A stretch of DNA of 11,438 nt, taken from positions 1-11,438 of the forward strand of contig JAEYQK010000100.1 in assembly GCA_023410055.1 (NCBI GenBank). The letters run 5' to 3'. The notes under the pieces are model-generated. The model did no database searches. It saw only the letters and a program-made list of their open reading frames with translations, and was not told the DNA's origin. Both the position numbers and the translations under genes were made by a program. The DNA is from Acidobacteriota bacterium (GTDB lineage: Bacteria; Acidobacteriota; Terriglobia; Terriglobales; Acidobacteriaceae). Below, one piece after another: positions 1 through 7,626 of the stretch (its first letter is position 1; each line of letters starts with the position of its first letter).

Positions 1-2624
1 TACAACGACTGCGAATGGTGAACGGCTGCACTCTGAGACGGCCCTGAGGTGGTTACCGAAAGGGTCGAGTTCACGGCCGAGGTGCCGGTAATCTGAACTG
101 GCGTGGCCGAACACGACGCTTTCGCCATCGTTGTGGGAACGACACACGCGAACGTTATTGTGCCGGTGAATCCGCTTACGGGACTGACGGCGAAGGTCGT
201 CGTCTTAGTCTGTCCGACGGCGACTGTTACCGCTAAAGGCCCGGGGGGCAATGCGAAGTCCTGAACCGCCAACGACACGGCGGATGAATTGCTTGGGTTG
301 TTGTTCGTGTCACCGGCGTATGAGGCAGACACGGAGTGCGCTCCACCGGCTAGGCTCGTGGTTGCGTACGTAGCCTTGCCGCTGGCATCGAGGGTGCCCG
401 TCCCCAGCGTCGTGTTCCCCTCTTTGAAAGTCACCGAACCAGTTGGATTTACTGTTCCGCCCGTGGCTGTTACAGTCGCGGTAAAGGTGACGGAAGCTCC
501 TGCGAGCGGGGTGGTCGAGTTGACGGTGAGAGTCGTAGTGGTTGCGTTCTTGGTCGCCTGATTGACAGTCTGGGAGAGCGCAGTGGAACTGCTGCTGGGA
601 TAGGTGGAATCGCCGCCGTAGACGGCAGTGATCGAATGCGTGCCCGCACTCAGGCTGGAGGTGCTATAGGCGGCCTTGCCGCTGGCGTCGAGCGCTACCG
701 TGCCCAGCGCGGTTGAGCCGTCCTTGAACGTGACCGTGCCCGTCGGGACTCCTCCGCTGTTGCTGGTTGTGGTCGCGGTGAACACTACGGACTGACCTTG
801 GGTGGATGGATTCGTGCTGGAAGCTACTGTGACCGAGGTGGTCAGGGCCCTCACTGTGACTGACACCGCAGAGGAGTCACTGGCCGTGTAGTTGCTATCG
901 CCAGCGTACGAAGCCGAGACAGAGTGAGTGCCGGCTGTGAGTGTGGAAGTCGCGTAGCTCGCCTTGGCGTTCGCGTCGAGAGTGCCGGTGCCGAGGATGG
1001 CGCTGCCGTCCTTGAATGTCACCGTGCCGGTCGGCTTTGTCGTTCCGCCAGTCACGGTAGCAGCGAAGGTCACCGAAGCGCCGGCGAACGGCGCAGTCGT
1101 GCTGGCAGAAATCGCGGTCGTTGTTGCGGTTTTACCGCCTTGATTGACAACCTGGGAAAGCGCTGCCGACGTGCTTGTCGAGTAGACCGAGTTACCAGAA
1201 TAGACGGCAGTTATGGAGTGGGTCCCGGCCAGCAAACTCGATGTCGAGTATCTGGCCTTGCCGCTCGCATCCAGGCTATCGGTTCCAAGCGTGGTAGTGG
1301 AATCCATGAATGTAACCGTGCCCGTTGGGATTCCATTCCCGCTCGTAACTGTCGCTGTAAACGTTACCTGCTGCGCCACCATGGAGGGGTTGGAACTGGA
1401 AGTCAGTGCGACCGTAGTGTCGAACTTCGACGCAAGCTGCACCTTACGAATGCGATTGTTGCCGTTGTCGGCAATGTAGAGGTTTCCAGCAGCGTCGAAA
1501 GCTGTGCCATTTGGGTAATTCAGTTGAGCGCTGATCGCGGGACCGCCATCTCCACTGTAGCCCTGAGTTCCGTTGCCGGCCACCGTTGTGATGATCCCTG
1601 CGGGTGTGACCTTACGAACGACCTGATTGATATAGTCCGCAATGAAGATGTTGCCTGAACTGTCCAACGAGACGCTTCTCGGTTCATGCAACTGCGCGCT
1701 TGTTGCGGGACCACCGTCGCCTGAGTAGCCGCTGTTAATCTCTCCAGTACCCGCAAATCTAGTGATTATTCCGTTGGTATCGATTTTTCGAACGACGTTG
1801 TTCCAGCTATCGGCGAAGTAGACATTGCCGGTCGGATCCACCGTCAAACCATGAGGAAAGTTGAGGCTGGCGCTGGTTGCCGGGCCGCCATCGCCGCAAT
1901 AGCCGCCAAAAACGTCGCCGCACCCGCCGCCGGCAATTTTGTGAATAATCCCGTCGCTCGTGATCTTCCAGATAAGGTTGAAGCCGCTATCAGATAAGTA
2001 TATGTTTCCGGCGGCATCGAGAGCGATGTCAACGGGATTTATGCACGCGCTGGTCGCTGGGCCATTGTTGCCTAGGTCACCGTAGCACGGGAGCACGCCA
2101 GTACCGGCAATCGTGTGAATGATTCCGTCTGAACCAACCTTCCGGACCTGCATACTACCAAATTCGACAATGTATAGATTGCCTGCGTTATCCACTGCCA
2201 CATCACTCGGTTGAGACACGCGAGCATTCGTGGCTGGTCCATTGTCCCCGCTTGCGCCATTCAAATTCCCATTACCCGCAACTGTTGTGATGATCCCGTT
2301 CTTGTCGATTTTCCTGACCCTGTTGTTGCCGGAATCGGCGACGTAGCAGTTGCCATTCGAATCGAAAGCTATACGCATCGGAATCGAAAGCTTGGCGTTA
2401 ATCGCCAGTCCATTGTCGCCAGCGAAGCCACCAATTGAACTTCCCGCGAAGGTCGTGATCGTTCCTACAGTTGGGATCTGTGCCCAAGCTGTGCCCGCCG
2501 CAAACAAGAGAAGCAGCACGAATTGCGCCGCAAACTGCCAGCCTCGTCCGTTCGGAGATAGATATGGATTTGTCCTGTCATAAAGTGGGTATCGATTCGC
2601 AAACAAAGAACGATGCTGTCGCAA
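1..2624 (-). CDS. Secreted NHL-repeat / Ig-like repeat protein, C-terminus beyond window
   Basis: The reading frame is open from 2624 to the left edge (874 codons seen, no stop). Residues 1-48 form a long signal peptide: basic N-region, hydrophobic core FVLLLLFAAG, likely cleavage AWA|Q. Residues ~52-398 hold six NHL repeats of the pattern GIITTVAG...GDGGPA..A.L..P.G.A.D..GNLYIAD..NNRIRKV, which in this family fold into a beta-propeller. Residues ~400-780 are four Ig-like (Big_3_5-type) repeats with TGTVTFKDG, LGT..LDASGKA and AGTHS..A.Y.GD motifs. Another Ig-like domain (GFTGTITFACV) reaches the edge. No ATG lies in this frame near the signal peptide. I chose TTG at 2624 because AGAAGG sits 6 nt upstream and an in-frame TGA lies just before it. 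A frameshift from the ATG-started frame at about 2583 is the alternative. The role is unknown; such proteins are exported and are usually inferred to act in surface binding. Confidence 0.85.
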   Translation of the reverse strand, partial: MRQHRSLFANRYPLYDRTNPYLSPNGRGWQFAAQFVLLLLFAAGTAWAQIPTVGTITTFAGSSIGGFAGDNGLAINAKLSIPMRIAFDSNGNCYVADSGNNRVRKIDKNGIITTVAGNGNLNGASGDNGPATNARVSQPSDVAVDNAGNLYIVEFGSMQVRKVGSDGIIHTIAGTGVLPCYGDLGNNGPATSACINPVDIALDAAGNIYLSDSGFNLIWKITSDGIIHKIAGGGCGDVFGGYCGDGGPATSASLNFPHGLTVDPTGNVYFADSWNNVVRKIDTNGIITRFAGTGEINSGYSGDGGPATSAQLHEPRSVSLDSSGNIFIADYINQVVRKVTPAGIITTVAGNGTQGYSGDGGPAISAQLNYPNGTAFDAAGNLYIADNGNNRIRKVQLASKFDTTVALTSSSNPSMVAQQVTFTATVTSGNGIPTGTVTFMDSTTTLGTDSLDASGKARYSTSSLLAGTHSITAVYSGNSVYSTSTSAALSQVVNQGGKTATTTAISASTTAPFAGASVTFAATVTGGTTKPTGTVTFKDGSAILGTGTLDANAKASYATSTLTAGTHSVSASYAGDSNYTASDSSAVSVTVRALTTSVTVASSTNPSTQGQSVVFTATTTSNSGGVPTGTVTFKDGSTALGTVALDASGKAAYSTSSLSAGTHSITAVYGGDSTYPSSSSTALSQTVNQATKNATTTTLTVNSTTPLAGASVTFTATVTATGGTVNPTGSVTFKEGNTTLGTGTLDASGKATYATTSLAGGAHSVSASYAGDTNNNPSNSSAVSLAVQDFALPPGPLAVTVAVGQTKTTTFAVSPVSGFTGTITFACVVPTTMAKASCSATPVQITGTSAVNSTLSVTTSGPSQSAAVHHSQSL
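277..1424 (-). repeat. Four Ig-like domain repeats in an ABAB arrangement
   Basis: Four ~285-bp units inside the large minus-strand gene. In protein order they are roughly 1424-1141 (D), 1140-850 (C), 849-562 (B) and 561-277 (A). D and B resemble each other (GIPTGTVTF / GVPTGTVTF, GTHSITAVY, ending ALSQ.VNQ). C and A resemble each other (FAGASVTF / LAGASVTF, HSVSASYAGD, ending SAVS..V). The larger repeat is therefore a two-domain block of ~580 bp, visible in DNA as TTGACAACCTGGGAAAGCGC near 1143 and TTGACAGTCTGGGAGAGCGC near 562 on the plus strand. The copies have diverged, so this is an old duplication. Confidence 0.75.
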
Positions 2625-2630
2625 TGCTCA

Positions 2631-2636
2631 CCTTCT
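2631..2636 (-). promoter_or_regulatory. Shine-Dalgarno site supporting the TTG start
   Basis: AGAAGG on the minus strand lies 6 nt before TTG at 2624. It is the main reason for placing the start of the NHL/Ig protein there, since its frame has no ATG between the preceding in-frame stop (2628-2630) and the signal peptide. Confidence 0.4.
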
Positions 2637-2883
2637 CGTCTTACGCCATTGTGGCGGAATGGAACTGCTGACGGCCTGAGCCCCTGGGAAACAATCGGGC
2701 AGCTTGGAACCAAACCCATCCGGCCTAATATGGATCGAAACACGCCGGGTACGCTGACACCTTCGCTCCTTATTCGGGGGCGTCGCTCTGTGGCAGCCTG
2801 GACTGAAATGTTCCTTGGGCTCTACTAACGATTGCGTTGCCTGTCTGAAAAAGCCGTCACGGAACAGCAAAAGTAGCTCGCGA

Positions 2884-2905
2884 TCCGAAGATAGTTTTCT
2901 TCGGA
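2884..2905 (+). promoter_or_regulatory. Perfect 8-bp hairpin ahead of a small ORF
   Basis: TCCGAAGA, loop TAGTTT, then TCTTCGGA form a perfect 8-bp stem. Its 3' arm overlaps GGAG (2903-2906), the only Shine-Dalgarno-like element before the TTG start at 2917, so in RNA the stem could hide the ribosome site. It has no T tract, so a simple intrinsic terminator is less likely. The rest of the divergent gap 2625-2916 shows nothing I can assign. Confidence 0.4.
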
Positions 2906-2916
2906 GATGACGGTCT

Positions 2917-3150
2917 TTGTCGGTGAATCACGCAAATAGAGACAAGACCGAAAAATCCGCTAATCAGTCGGGGGCTGAATGGGTCAGGCAGCTGGACCGC
3001 ATTGTTGAAGAATACCCAGAAATTCAGGGCGCGCGGAATGGCATAAGGCGGGCGATCTCTTGGGGGAAAGATCACTCGTCTTTTGCCGTGAAGCGCCCGC
3101 GAGCACCGGATCTTGTGTCGCCGATCGCTTCATTTAAGAAGCCCGACTGA
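2917..3150 (+). CDS. Small hypothetical protein (77 aa)
   Basis: I do not recognise this short ORF. It encodes a soluble, charged protein with a probable helix (EWVRQLDRIVEEYPEIQGAR) and a basic, proline-containing tail ending FKKPD. There is no signal peptide, membrane segment or cysteine. The likely start is TTG at 2917 with GGAG 10 nt upstream; GTG at 2923 is an alternative. Its TGA stop lies 19 nt before the ATG of the next gene, and the intervening purine-rich sequence is that gene's ribosome site, so the two could be one transcript. The short length and non-ATG start leave open that it is not expressed. Confidence 0.42.
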   Translation: MSVNHANRDKTEKSANQSGAEWVRQLDRIVEEYPEIQGARNGIRRAISWGKDHSSFAVKRPRAPDLVSPIASFKKPD

Positions 3151-3169
3151 GAGGAGAAGAGGAACCCTA

Positions 3170-3820
3170 ATGTCAACGCGCAACGTGCTACTGGCCGGCA
3201 ACGGGTGTTTAGGCGTGATCGCCATTTTTATCGGGATCGGATTCAGCATTTATATCGGCGTGGAGAGTGAAAGCTGGGCGATGTTTCTTATCTTTCTTGC
3301 AATCAGCACCGTCGGGATCGGAATAGCTCTCGCCAAAATCAACAAACACCTCACAACGGCAAGTTTCGTCAACATGGACGCTTGGCTGTCTACCGTTGCG
3401 CAATGCCAACATAAGTACGCATGGGACGGCTTCGGAGTAGCGCTGGATACTTCGAGCAGAATCATTTATCTGAAGAGCTACACCGAAGACAAGAGGCCAA
3501 TCGCTAGCCAGTACTCCTTCTCCGACGTGCGTGAGTGGGGATACGAGATACCAGGCATGACCACGGTAACGGCCGGTCACGTCGTGGGTGGCGGACTGCA
3601 AGGTGCCGGCGCGAACATCGGGAATGCGATTGGCGCTGGCGCCATGAACCTTGCCAATGCTTTCCAGGCGGCAAACAACACCGGGCTCTGGATCAGAGTC
3701 AAAGACATCAATTTCCCAAAATGGTTCATTCGATTTCCGAGAGACGGCAATAACACCAAGCTCGCCGAGGCAAAGCTTAACGTCTGGATGGAAATCATGG
3801 AGCAGACCTTCAATGGCTAA
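3170..3820 (+). CDS. Two-TM membrane protein with PH-like C-terminal domain
   Basis: 216 aa. ATG at 3170 follows AGAGGA at a good distance; the frame extends further upstream, but this start fits the ribosome site and the hydrophobic N-terminus. Two membrane helices lie at ~12-30 (LGVIAIFIGIGFSIYI) and ~36-54 (WAMFLIFLAISTVGIGIAL). The soluble part (~85-213) has alternating strands and a final helix, with GVALDTSSRIIYL, YSFSDVREWGYE, LWIRVKDINFPKWFIRF and NVWMEIMEQ. This resembles bacterial PH-like small membrane proteins; I infer the fold, no family is confirmed. Between the strands, residues ~134-168 form a Gly/Ala-rich insert (GGGLQGAGANIGNAIGAGAM) with glycine-zipper spacing, which may contact membrane or oligomerise. 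The function is unknown. A 270-codon ORF runs antisense to it, but the ribosome site and TM pattern favour this strand. Confidence 0.78.
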   Translation: MSTRNVLLAGNGCLGVIAIFIGIGFSIYIGVESESWAMFLIFLAISTVGIGIALAKINKHLTTASFVNMDAWLSTVAQCQHKYAWDGFGVALDTSSRIIYLKSYTEDKRPIASQYSFSDVREWGYEIPGMTTVTAGHVVGGGLQGAGANIGNAIGAGAMNLANAFQAANNTGLWIRVKDINFPKWFIRFPRDGNNTKLAEAKLNVWMEIMEQTFNG

Positions 3821-4075
3821 GTCGCTAGGCCCAACTTTGCTAGATGCACTGAGGCCTTTCGATTTGTAGCCGCTGAAGACACTGGCGAATAGCACAACTT
3901 TCTTCTCGGGAACTCCACTCGTTAGGCGTCGTGCCTCGTCGCCGCCGTACGCCAGATTGGCGACAGCGATGCGTGCCAGTCGGACGCGCGTCTTGTCATT
4001 CAGGCAGTCTACTTTGATCACGATTGGAGTTTTCTCTTCCGCTAGAGCCGTCCTTGCCGTTACTTCTCCGGCGAC
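3821..4075 (-). other. Gene-like minus-strand reading frame, possible gene remnant
   Basis: Most of the 354-bp gap 3821-4174 is covered by an open minus-strand frame that opens after a TAA at 4076-4078. Its only plausible start is GTG at 4021. The translation looks protein-like: IVIKVDCLNDKTRVRLARIA, then LAYGGDEARRLTSGVPEKKV and VLFASVFSGYKSKGLSAS. Codon choice is G/C-biased at the third position. The frame then continues to 3209 purely as the antisense of the membrane-protein gene, where it looks non-coding. I do not recognise it. It could be the 5' piece of a gene overwritten by its neighbour, or chance. The remainder, 4079-4174, is the leader of the sigma-factor gene; TATGAT at 4109-4114 is a weak -10 candidate with a poor -35 (TTCATC, 4087-4092). 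Confidence 0.3.
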
Positions 4076-4174
4076 TTAATGCAAACTTCATCTAGTCGGA
4101 ATGCCTCCTATGATTTACTGTTAGGAGCAAATACCCATAGTTGTAGTTTGCGCATTCGGGAGAGAAAGACCGTC

Positions 4175-4756
4175 ATGCCTGATGCACAAGCAGTCCAGAA
4201 TGGGAGTAGCTTCGACTCCGCGCCTGCGACGCACGACAAGAAGACAGTTCTTGACGAAGTCTTTAGCCTGATATACGAGGACTTACGCCGCATCGCATCT
4301 TGTGTGCGGAAAGGCGAGAACCACCAGACAATCAACACAACTGCTCTCGTTCACGAAGCCTGGCTTAAACTTAGAAACTCGCCGCAACTGGCCGACACTT
4401 CCCTGGCGCACTTCAAGTCGATCGCCGCAAGGGCAATGCGCCAAGTACTGGTCGAAGAGGCTCGACGTAGGAATGCCGCAAAGAGGCAAATCGAGTCAAA
4501 TCCACTAGCTGGCAATCCGACCGCACCGAGTATGTTCGGTTGGTCGGACGTCTTGGTCATTGATACATTGCTGCAGGAGCTTGCCAACGCGGCGCCGCGC
4601 CAAGCCACCGTCGTCGAGCGACGGTTTTTTGGAGGAGAAACGGTCCCCGAGACCGCACTCGCGCTCGGCGTCTCCGAGTCCGTGGTAGAGCGCGACTGGC
4701 GATCCGCCAGAGCGTGGCTCGCCAGCAAGATTCGCCTTCAGCAGGAGCCCCGCTAG
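4175..4756 (+). CDS. ECF-type sigma factor (Sigma70_ECF / TIGR02999-like)
   Basis: 193 aa, the usual size for this group. Such sigma factors direct RNA polymerase to a small regulon. Region 2 is at ~25-103: DEVFSLIYEDLRRIA, the signature TALVHEAWLKL (56-66), and HFKSIAARAMRQVLVEEARR followed by KRQ, all typical of the family. Region 4 is at ~128-186: IDTLLQELA, then RRFFGGETVPETALALGVSE and a recognition helix ending in WRSARAWL. The frame opens at 4079, but ATG at 4175 is preferred: it follows GGGAGAGAAAG and places region 2 near the normal distance from the N-terminus. The stop overlaps the start of the kinase gene. In Acidobacteriota and Planctomycetota this sigma type is commonly paired with a TPR Ser/Thr kinase, so I infer control by that kinase. 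No anti-sigma factor is visible. Confidence 0.92.
   Translation: MPDAQAVQNGSSFDSAPATHDKKTVLDEVFSLIYEDLRRIASCVRKGENHQTINTTALVHEAWLKLRNSPQLADTSLAHFKSIAARAMRQVLVEEARRRNAAKRQIESNPLAGNPTAPSMFGWSDVLVIDTLLQELANAAPRQATVVERRFFGGETVPETALALGVSESVVERDWRSARAWLASKIRLQQEPR
4743..4747 (+). promoter_or_regulatory. Ribosome site that sets the kinase GTG start
   Basis: AGGAG lies within the last codons of the sigma-factor gene, 8 nt before GTG at 4756. It favours this start over the in-frame GTG at 4714, and the TAGTG overlap implies translation coupling. Confidence 0.65.
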
Positions 4757-7380
4757 TGGCCGGCTCACACTGGGAAAAGTTGCAGAAGATCTTTGAGCAG
4801 GCAATCGCGCTTTCCTCCAACGAACAACCAGCCTTTCTGCACTCCACCTGCGGAGGAGACCCGGCGTTATTGGCGGAACTGTCGGCCATGCTGGAGGAAG
4901 ACAAACGTACAGGTTCGGTTCTGGATCTTGATTTGCCGCAGGCGTTTGGCGGCTTGCTTGGAGCAAGCGCTGAGGCGCAACTTCCATTCGAACTGGGACC
5001 TTATCGACTGCTGAGGCTTCTGGGCGAAGGAGGGATGGGTGTCGTCTGGCTGGCAGAACGCAAAGATGCCGGCAACCTTGTCGCAATCAAGTTCCTGCCG
5101 CATGCCGCGTTATCGCCCTCGCGGCGTGCGCGTTTCGCTGCCGAGATCAAGACGCTTGCCCGGCTGAAACATCCTTTCATTGCACGCCTCTATGATGCCG
5201 GTACGCTGGAAGATGGCACTCCGTGGTTCGCGATGGAGTACGTCGAAGGCTGCCAGCTGATGCAGTACTGTGGAGAGCGCAAGCGATCCGTCGAGGAAAG
5301 ACTCCGCCTCTTTAATTCAATTTGTGACGCCGTGCAGTATGCTCACGGCCAGGAAGTCATTCACCGCGACCTCAAGCCGTCGAACATTCTTGTCGAGCCA
5401 GACGGCACCCCGAAGTTGCTGGATTTTGGGATAGCTAAGCAGATACGTTCTTTGGATGATTCATCTGACCAAACTCGCCCCGGCTTGCGGTTATTGACTC
5501 CACAGTATTCTGCTCCAGAGTGGCTGCACGACGGAGATGTGGGATTCTATACCGATGTTTACTCGCTCGGAGTGGTCCTGTTTGAGATGCTCGTGGGCCG
5601 GCTCCCCCGGAACAACGATCCCCGCGCGGGTTCAGATGCTTCCATCGAGCGGCCGTCTTTCGCAGTTGCCGAAAATCCGGATGCCCCGTCTCTTCTATCG
5701 AAATCGAGTTGGAAAGACCTCGATGCCGTGTGTTTGAAGGCCACGGCCCCCGACCCGCAACGCAGATATCGCTCAATTGAAGCGCTCTCGCGAGACGTCG
5801 ATCACTATCTGAAGAACGAACCCCTGGAGGTTCGCCCCGATACGCTGTTCTACAAGACGGGGAAATTCATACTACGCCACAAGACCGGGGTTGCCGCCGT
5901 ATCGACTTTGACTCTCTTCATCGTTGCTATGGTTCTGTTCTTCACTGTCCGGCTTACGAAAGAGAGAAATCGCGCCTTGGAGGAGGCCGCTCGCGCCGAA
6001 AGAGTTGAGAAGTTTATGGAGAATATGTTTCAAGGTGGCGATAAGGCCGCGGGCCCAGCCAAGGACTTGCAGGTATCCACCTTGTTGCAGCGAGGCGTTC
6101 AAGACGCCAGATCACTGGACGGTAATCCTGTCGTTCAGGCAGACCTGTATTTGACGCTGGGCCGGGTGTACCAGCAGCTAGGTCGATTTGATGACTCCAA
6201 TTTGTTGCTTCTCCTCGCTTTGGAGCGGCGTAGATCGATTCCCGGAGCAACCAAGGAAAGAATCGGCGAGAGTCTTCTGGCGCTCGGCCTGCTGAAGATC
6301 GATCAGGCAAAACTTCCCGAAGCCGAAGTCTATATTAGGAAAGCACTCTCGGAGGAAAGCTCCCTCGGCCCTGATCATCCCTCGGTCATTGAGGCGAAGG
6401 GTGGACTCGGGCGGTTATTGATCGAGCAGGGGCATTATGCAAAAGCCATAGATGTGCTGAACGAAGCTGTCCACTCTTCGCCAGCTACAAAGCAAACACC
6501 GGAAATGGTCGATCTGCTGTCCCTTCTTGGAGACGCGCATTTCTATCTCGGACATTATGAGATCGCCGACGGCATCTATCATGACGTTCTGCAAAGAAAC
6601 AAAGGACTGCACGGCGAACAACATCCCTCCGTGGCAGACACACTGACCAATCTCGGCCATATTCAAAGTCAGTTGGGAAATTACGCCGAAGCGGAACGCT
6701 ACTACCAGCAAGCACTCGCAATTGGCAAAGCGTGGTACGGGAAGGACCATCCCGAGACCGCCGATTACATGACGAATCTGGCGAGCAACTACTATTTCAT
6801 GAATCGCCAGAAGGAGGCTGACGCTCTCGTCAAGTCCGCCCTCGACATCATGGTCCGTAGTTACGGAAACGCGCATCCCAGAGTCGCGCTCGTGTTAGGA
6901 CAGGCAGGGATGATCGCCGGCGAACTCGGACACTTGGACGAAACCGAGGCAGATTATAAACGCGCTGCGGAGATCTACCGCTCGGTTTACGGAGAGAACC
7001 AATTTTACGCCACGGAGATCGAGAATCTTGCCAGCGTGTATCTGAAGCGAAAAGAATACCCTCGCGCCGAGCAGATGTTTCGCAAGACACTTCAAATCTA
7101 TACCGTAACCCAATCTTCCACTCACGTGCACACAGGGCTTAGCAGAATCAAACTTGGCCGGGCGCTATTAGGACAGAGAAAATACCGCGAGGCCCAAACG
7201 GAAACCCTTGCCGGATACCAGATTCTAAAGCAGCAAACAAACCCCAACATAAGCTATCTGGACTCTGCGCGCCACGATCTCGTTAAAGAGTACGAAGCAT
7301 TGCACGATGAGACCAGCGCTGCGAAGTATCGCGCCGAAATAGCGGCACAGGAATCAGGTTCCGCAAAGACGAAAAAATGA
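4756..7380 (+). CDS. Transmembrane Ser/Thr protein kinase with C-terminal TPR repeats
   Basis: 874 aa from GTG 4756. Residues ~1-65 are the short helical lead (HWEKLQKIFEQAIALSSNEQ) usual in this kinase subfamily. The Hanks-type kinase domain (~82-355) keeps every key residue: glycine loop GEGGMGVVW (90-98), ATP lysine in VAIKFL (K112), alpha-C glutamate E130, HRDLKPSN (D205, N210), DFG (223-225) and APE (253-255), so it should be active. A single TM helix lies at ~378-398 (VAAVSTLTLFIVAMVLFFTV), followed by a charged coiled segment. About eight to nine ~42-residue TPRs of the kinesin-light-chain type (HPSVADTLTNLGHIQSQLGN, YAEAERYYQQALAI) fill ~460-850, probably outside the membrane. The kinase is presumed cytosolic. 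It is translationally coupled to the preceding sigma factor, a likely substrate or partner. No terminator is evident in the following 246 bp, which I could not assign. Confidence 0.95.
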   Translation: MAGSHWEKLQKIFEQAIALSSNEQPAFLHSTCGGDPALLAELSAMLEEDKRTGSVLDLDLPQAFGGLLGASAEAQLPFELGPYRLLRLLGEGGMGVVWLAERKDAGNLVAIKFLPHAALSPSRRARFAAEIKTLARLKHPFIARLYDAGTLEDGTPWFAMEYVEGCQLMQYCGERKRSVEERLRLFNSICDAVQYAHGQEVIHRDLKPSNILVEPDGTPKLLDFGIAKQIRSLDDSSDQTRPGLRLLTPQYSAPEWLHDGDVGFYTDVYSLGVVLFEMLVGRLPRNNDPRAGSDASIERPSFAVAENPDAPSLLSKSSWKDLDAVCLKATAPDPQRRYRSIEALSRDVDHYLKNEPLEVRPDTLFYKTGKFILRHKTGVAAVSTLTLFIVAMVLFFTVRLTKERNRALEEAARAERVEKFMENMFQGGDKAAGPAKDLQVSTLLQRGVQDARSLDGNPVVQADLYLTLGRVYQQLGRFDDSNLLLLLALERRRSIPGATKERIGESLLALGLLKIDQAKLPEAEVYIRKALSEESSLGPDHPSVIEAKGGLGRLLIEQGHYAKAIDVLNEAVHSSPATKQTPEMVDLLSLLGDAHFYLGHYEIADGIYHDVLQRNKGLHGEQHPSVADTLTNLGHIQSQLGNYAEAERYYQQALAIGKAWYGKDHPETADYMTNLASNYYFMNRQKEADALVKSALDIMVRSYGNAHPRVALVLGQAGMIAGELGHLDETEADYKRAAEIYRSVYGENQFYATEIENLASVYLKRKEYPRAEQMFRKTLQIYTVTQSSTHVHTGLSRIKLGRALLGQRKYREAQTETLAGYQILKQQTNPNISYLDSARHDLVKEYEALHDETSAAKYRAEIAAQESGSAKTKK

Positions 7381-7626
7381 ATGCCGGACTCCGCCAGAAG
7401 TGACGGGTTTGGGAACTCGATTGCGCAATTATGACTGAGGAACTACAAGTGCAATCCGGCGGTGAGATTGTTGTCTCGCAACCCGACGTCACAAGCACAC
7501 TGGAGTTGTGAGTGCGGAGCTTGCTCGAGGAACGGGAAGTCTGCATTCGCCGTGATGTCCGGCTGTGTGTCGTCTTTGTACAAGAGTGCGAATCTCGTGT
7601 CAAATCCAAATCTAGAGAGCTTGCCA

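Noticed and set aside
289..1658. Plus-strand ORFs of 90, 244 and 88 codons in the left region
   Set aside because: They are antisense to the continuous NHL/Ig frame on the minus strand, and their composition follows its repeats.
6415..6876. 153-codon minus-strand ORF within the kinase gene
   Set aside because: It is antisense to TPR repeats; the kinase frame is unmistakable.
7420..7429. Perfect palindrome ATTGCGCAAT in the gap after the kinase
   Set aside because: A single 10-bp palindrome with no second copy or promoter next to it is not enough to call an operator.
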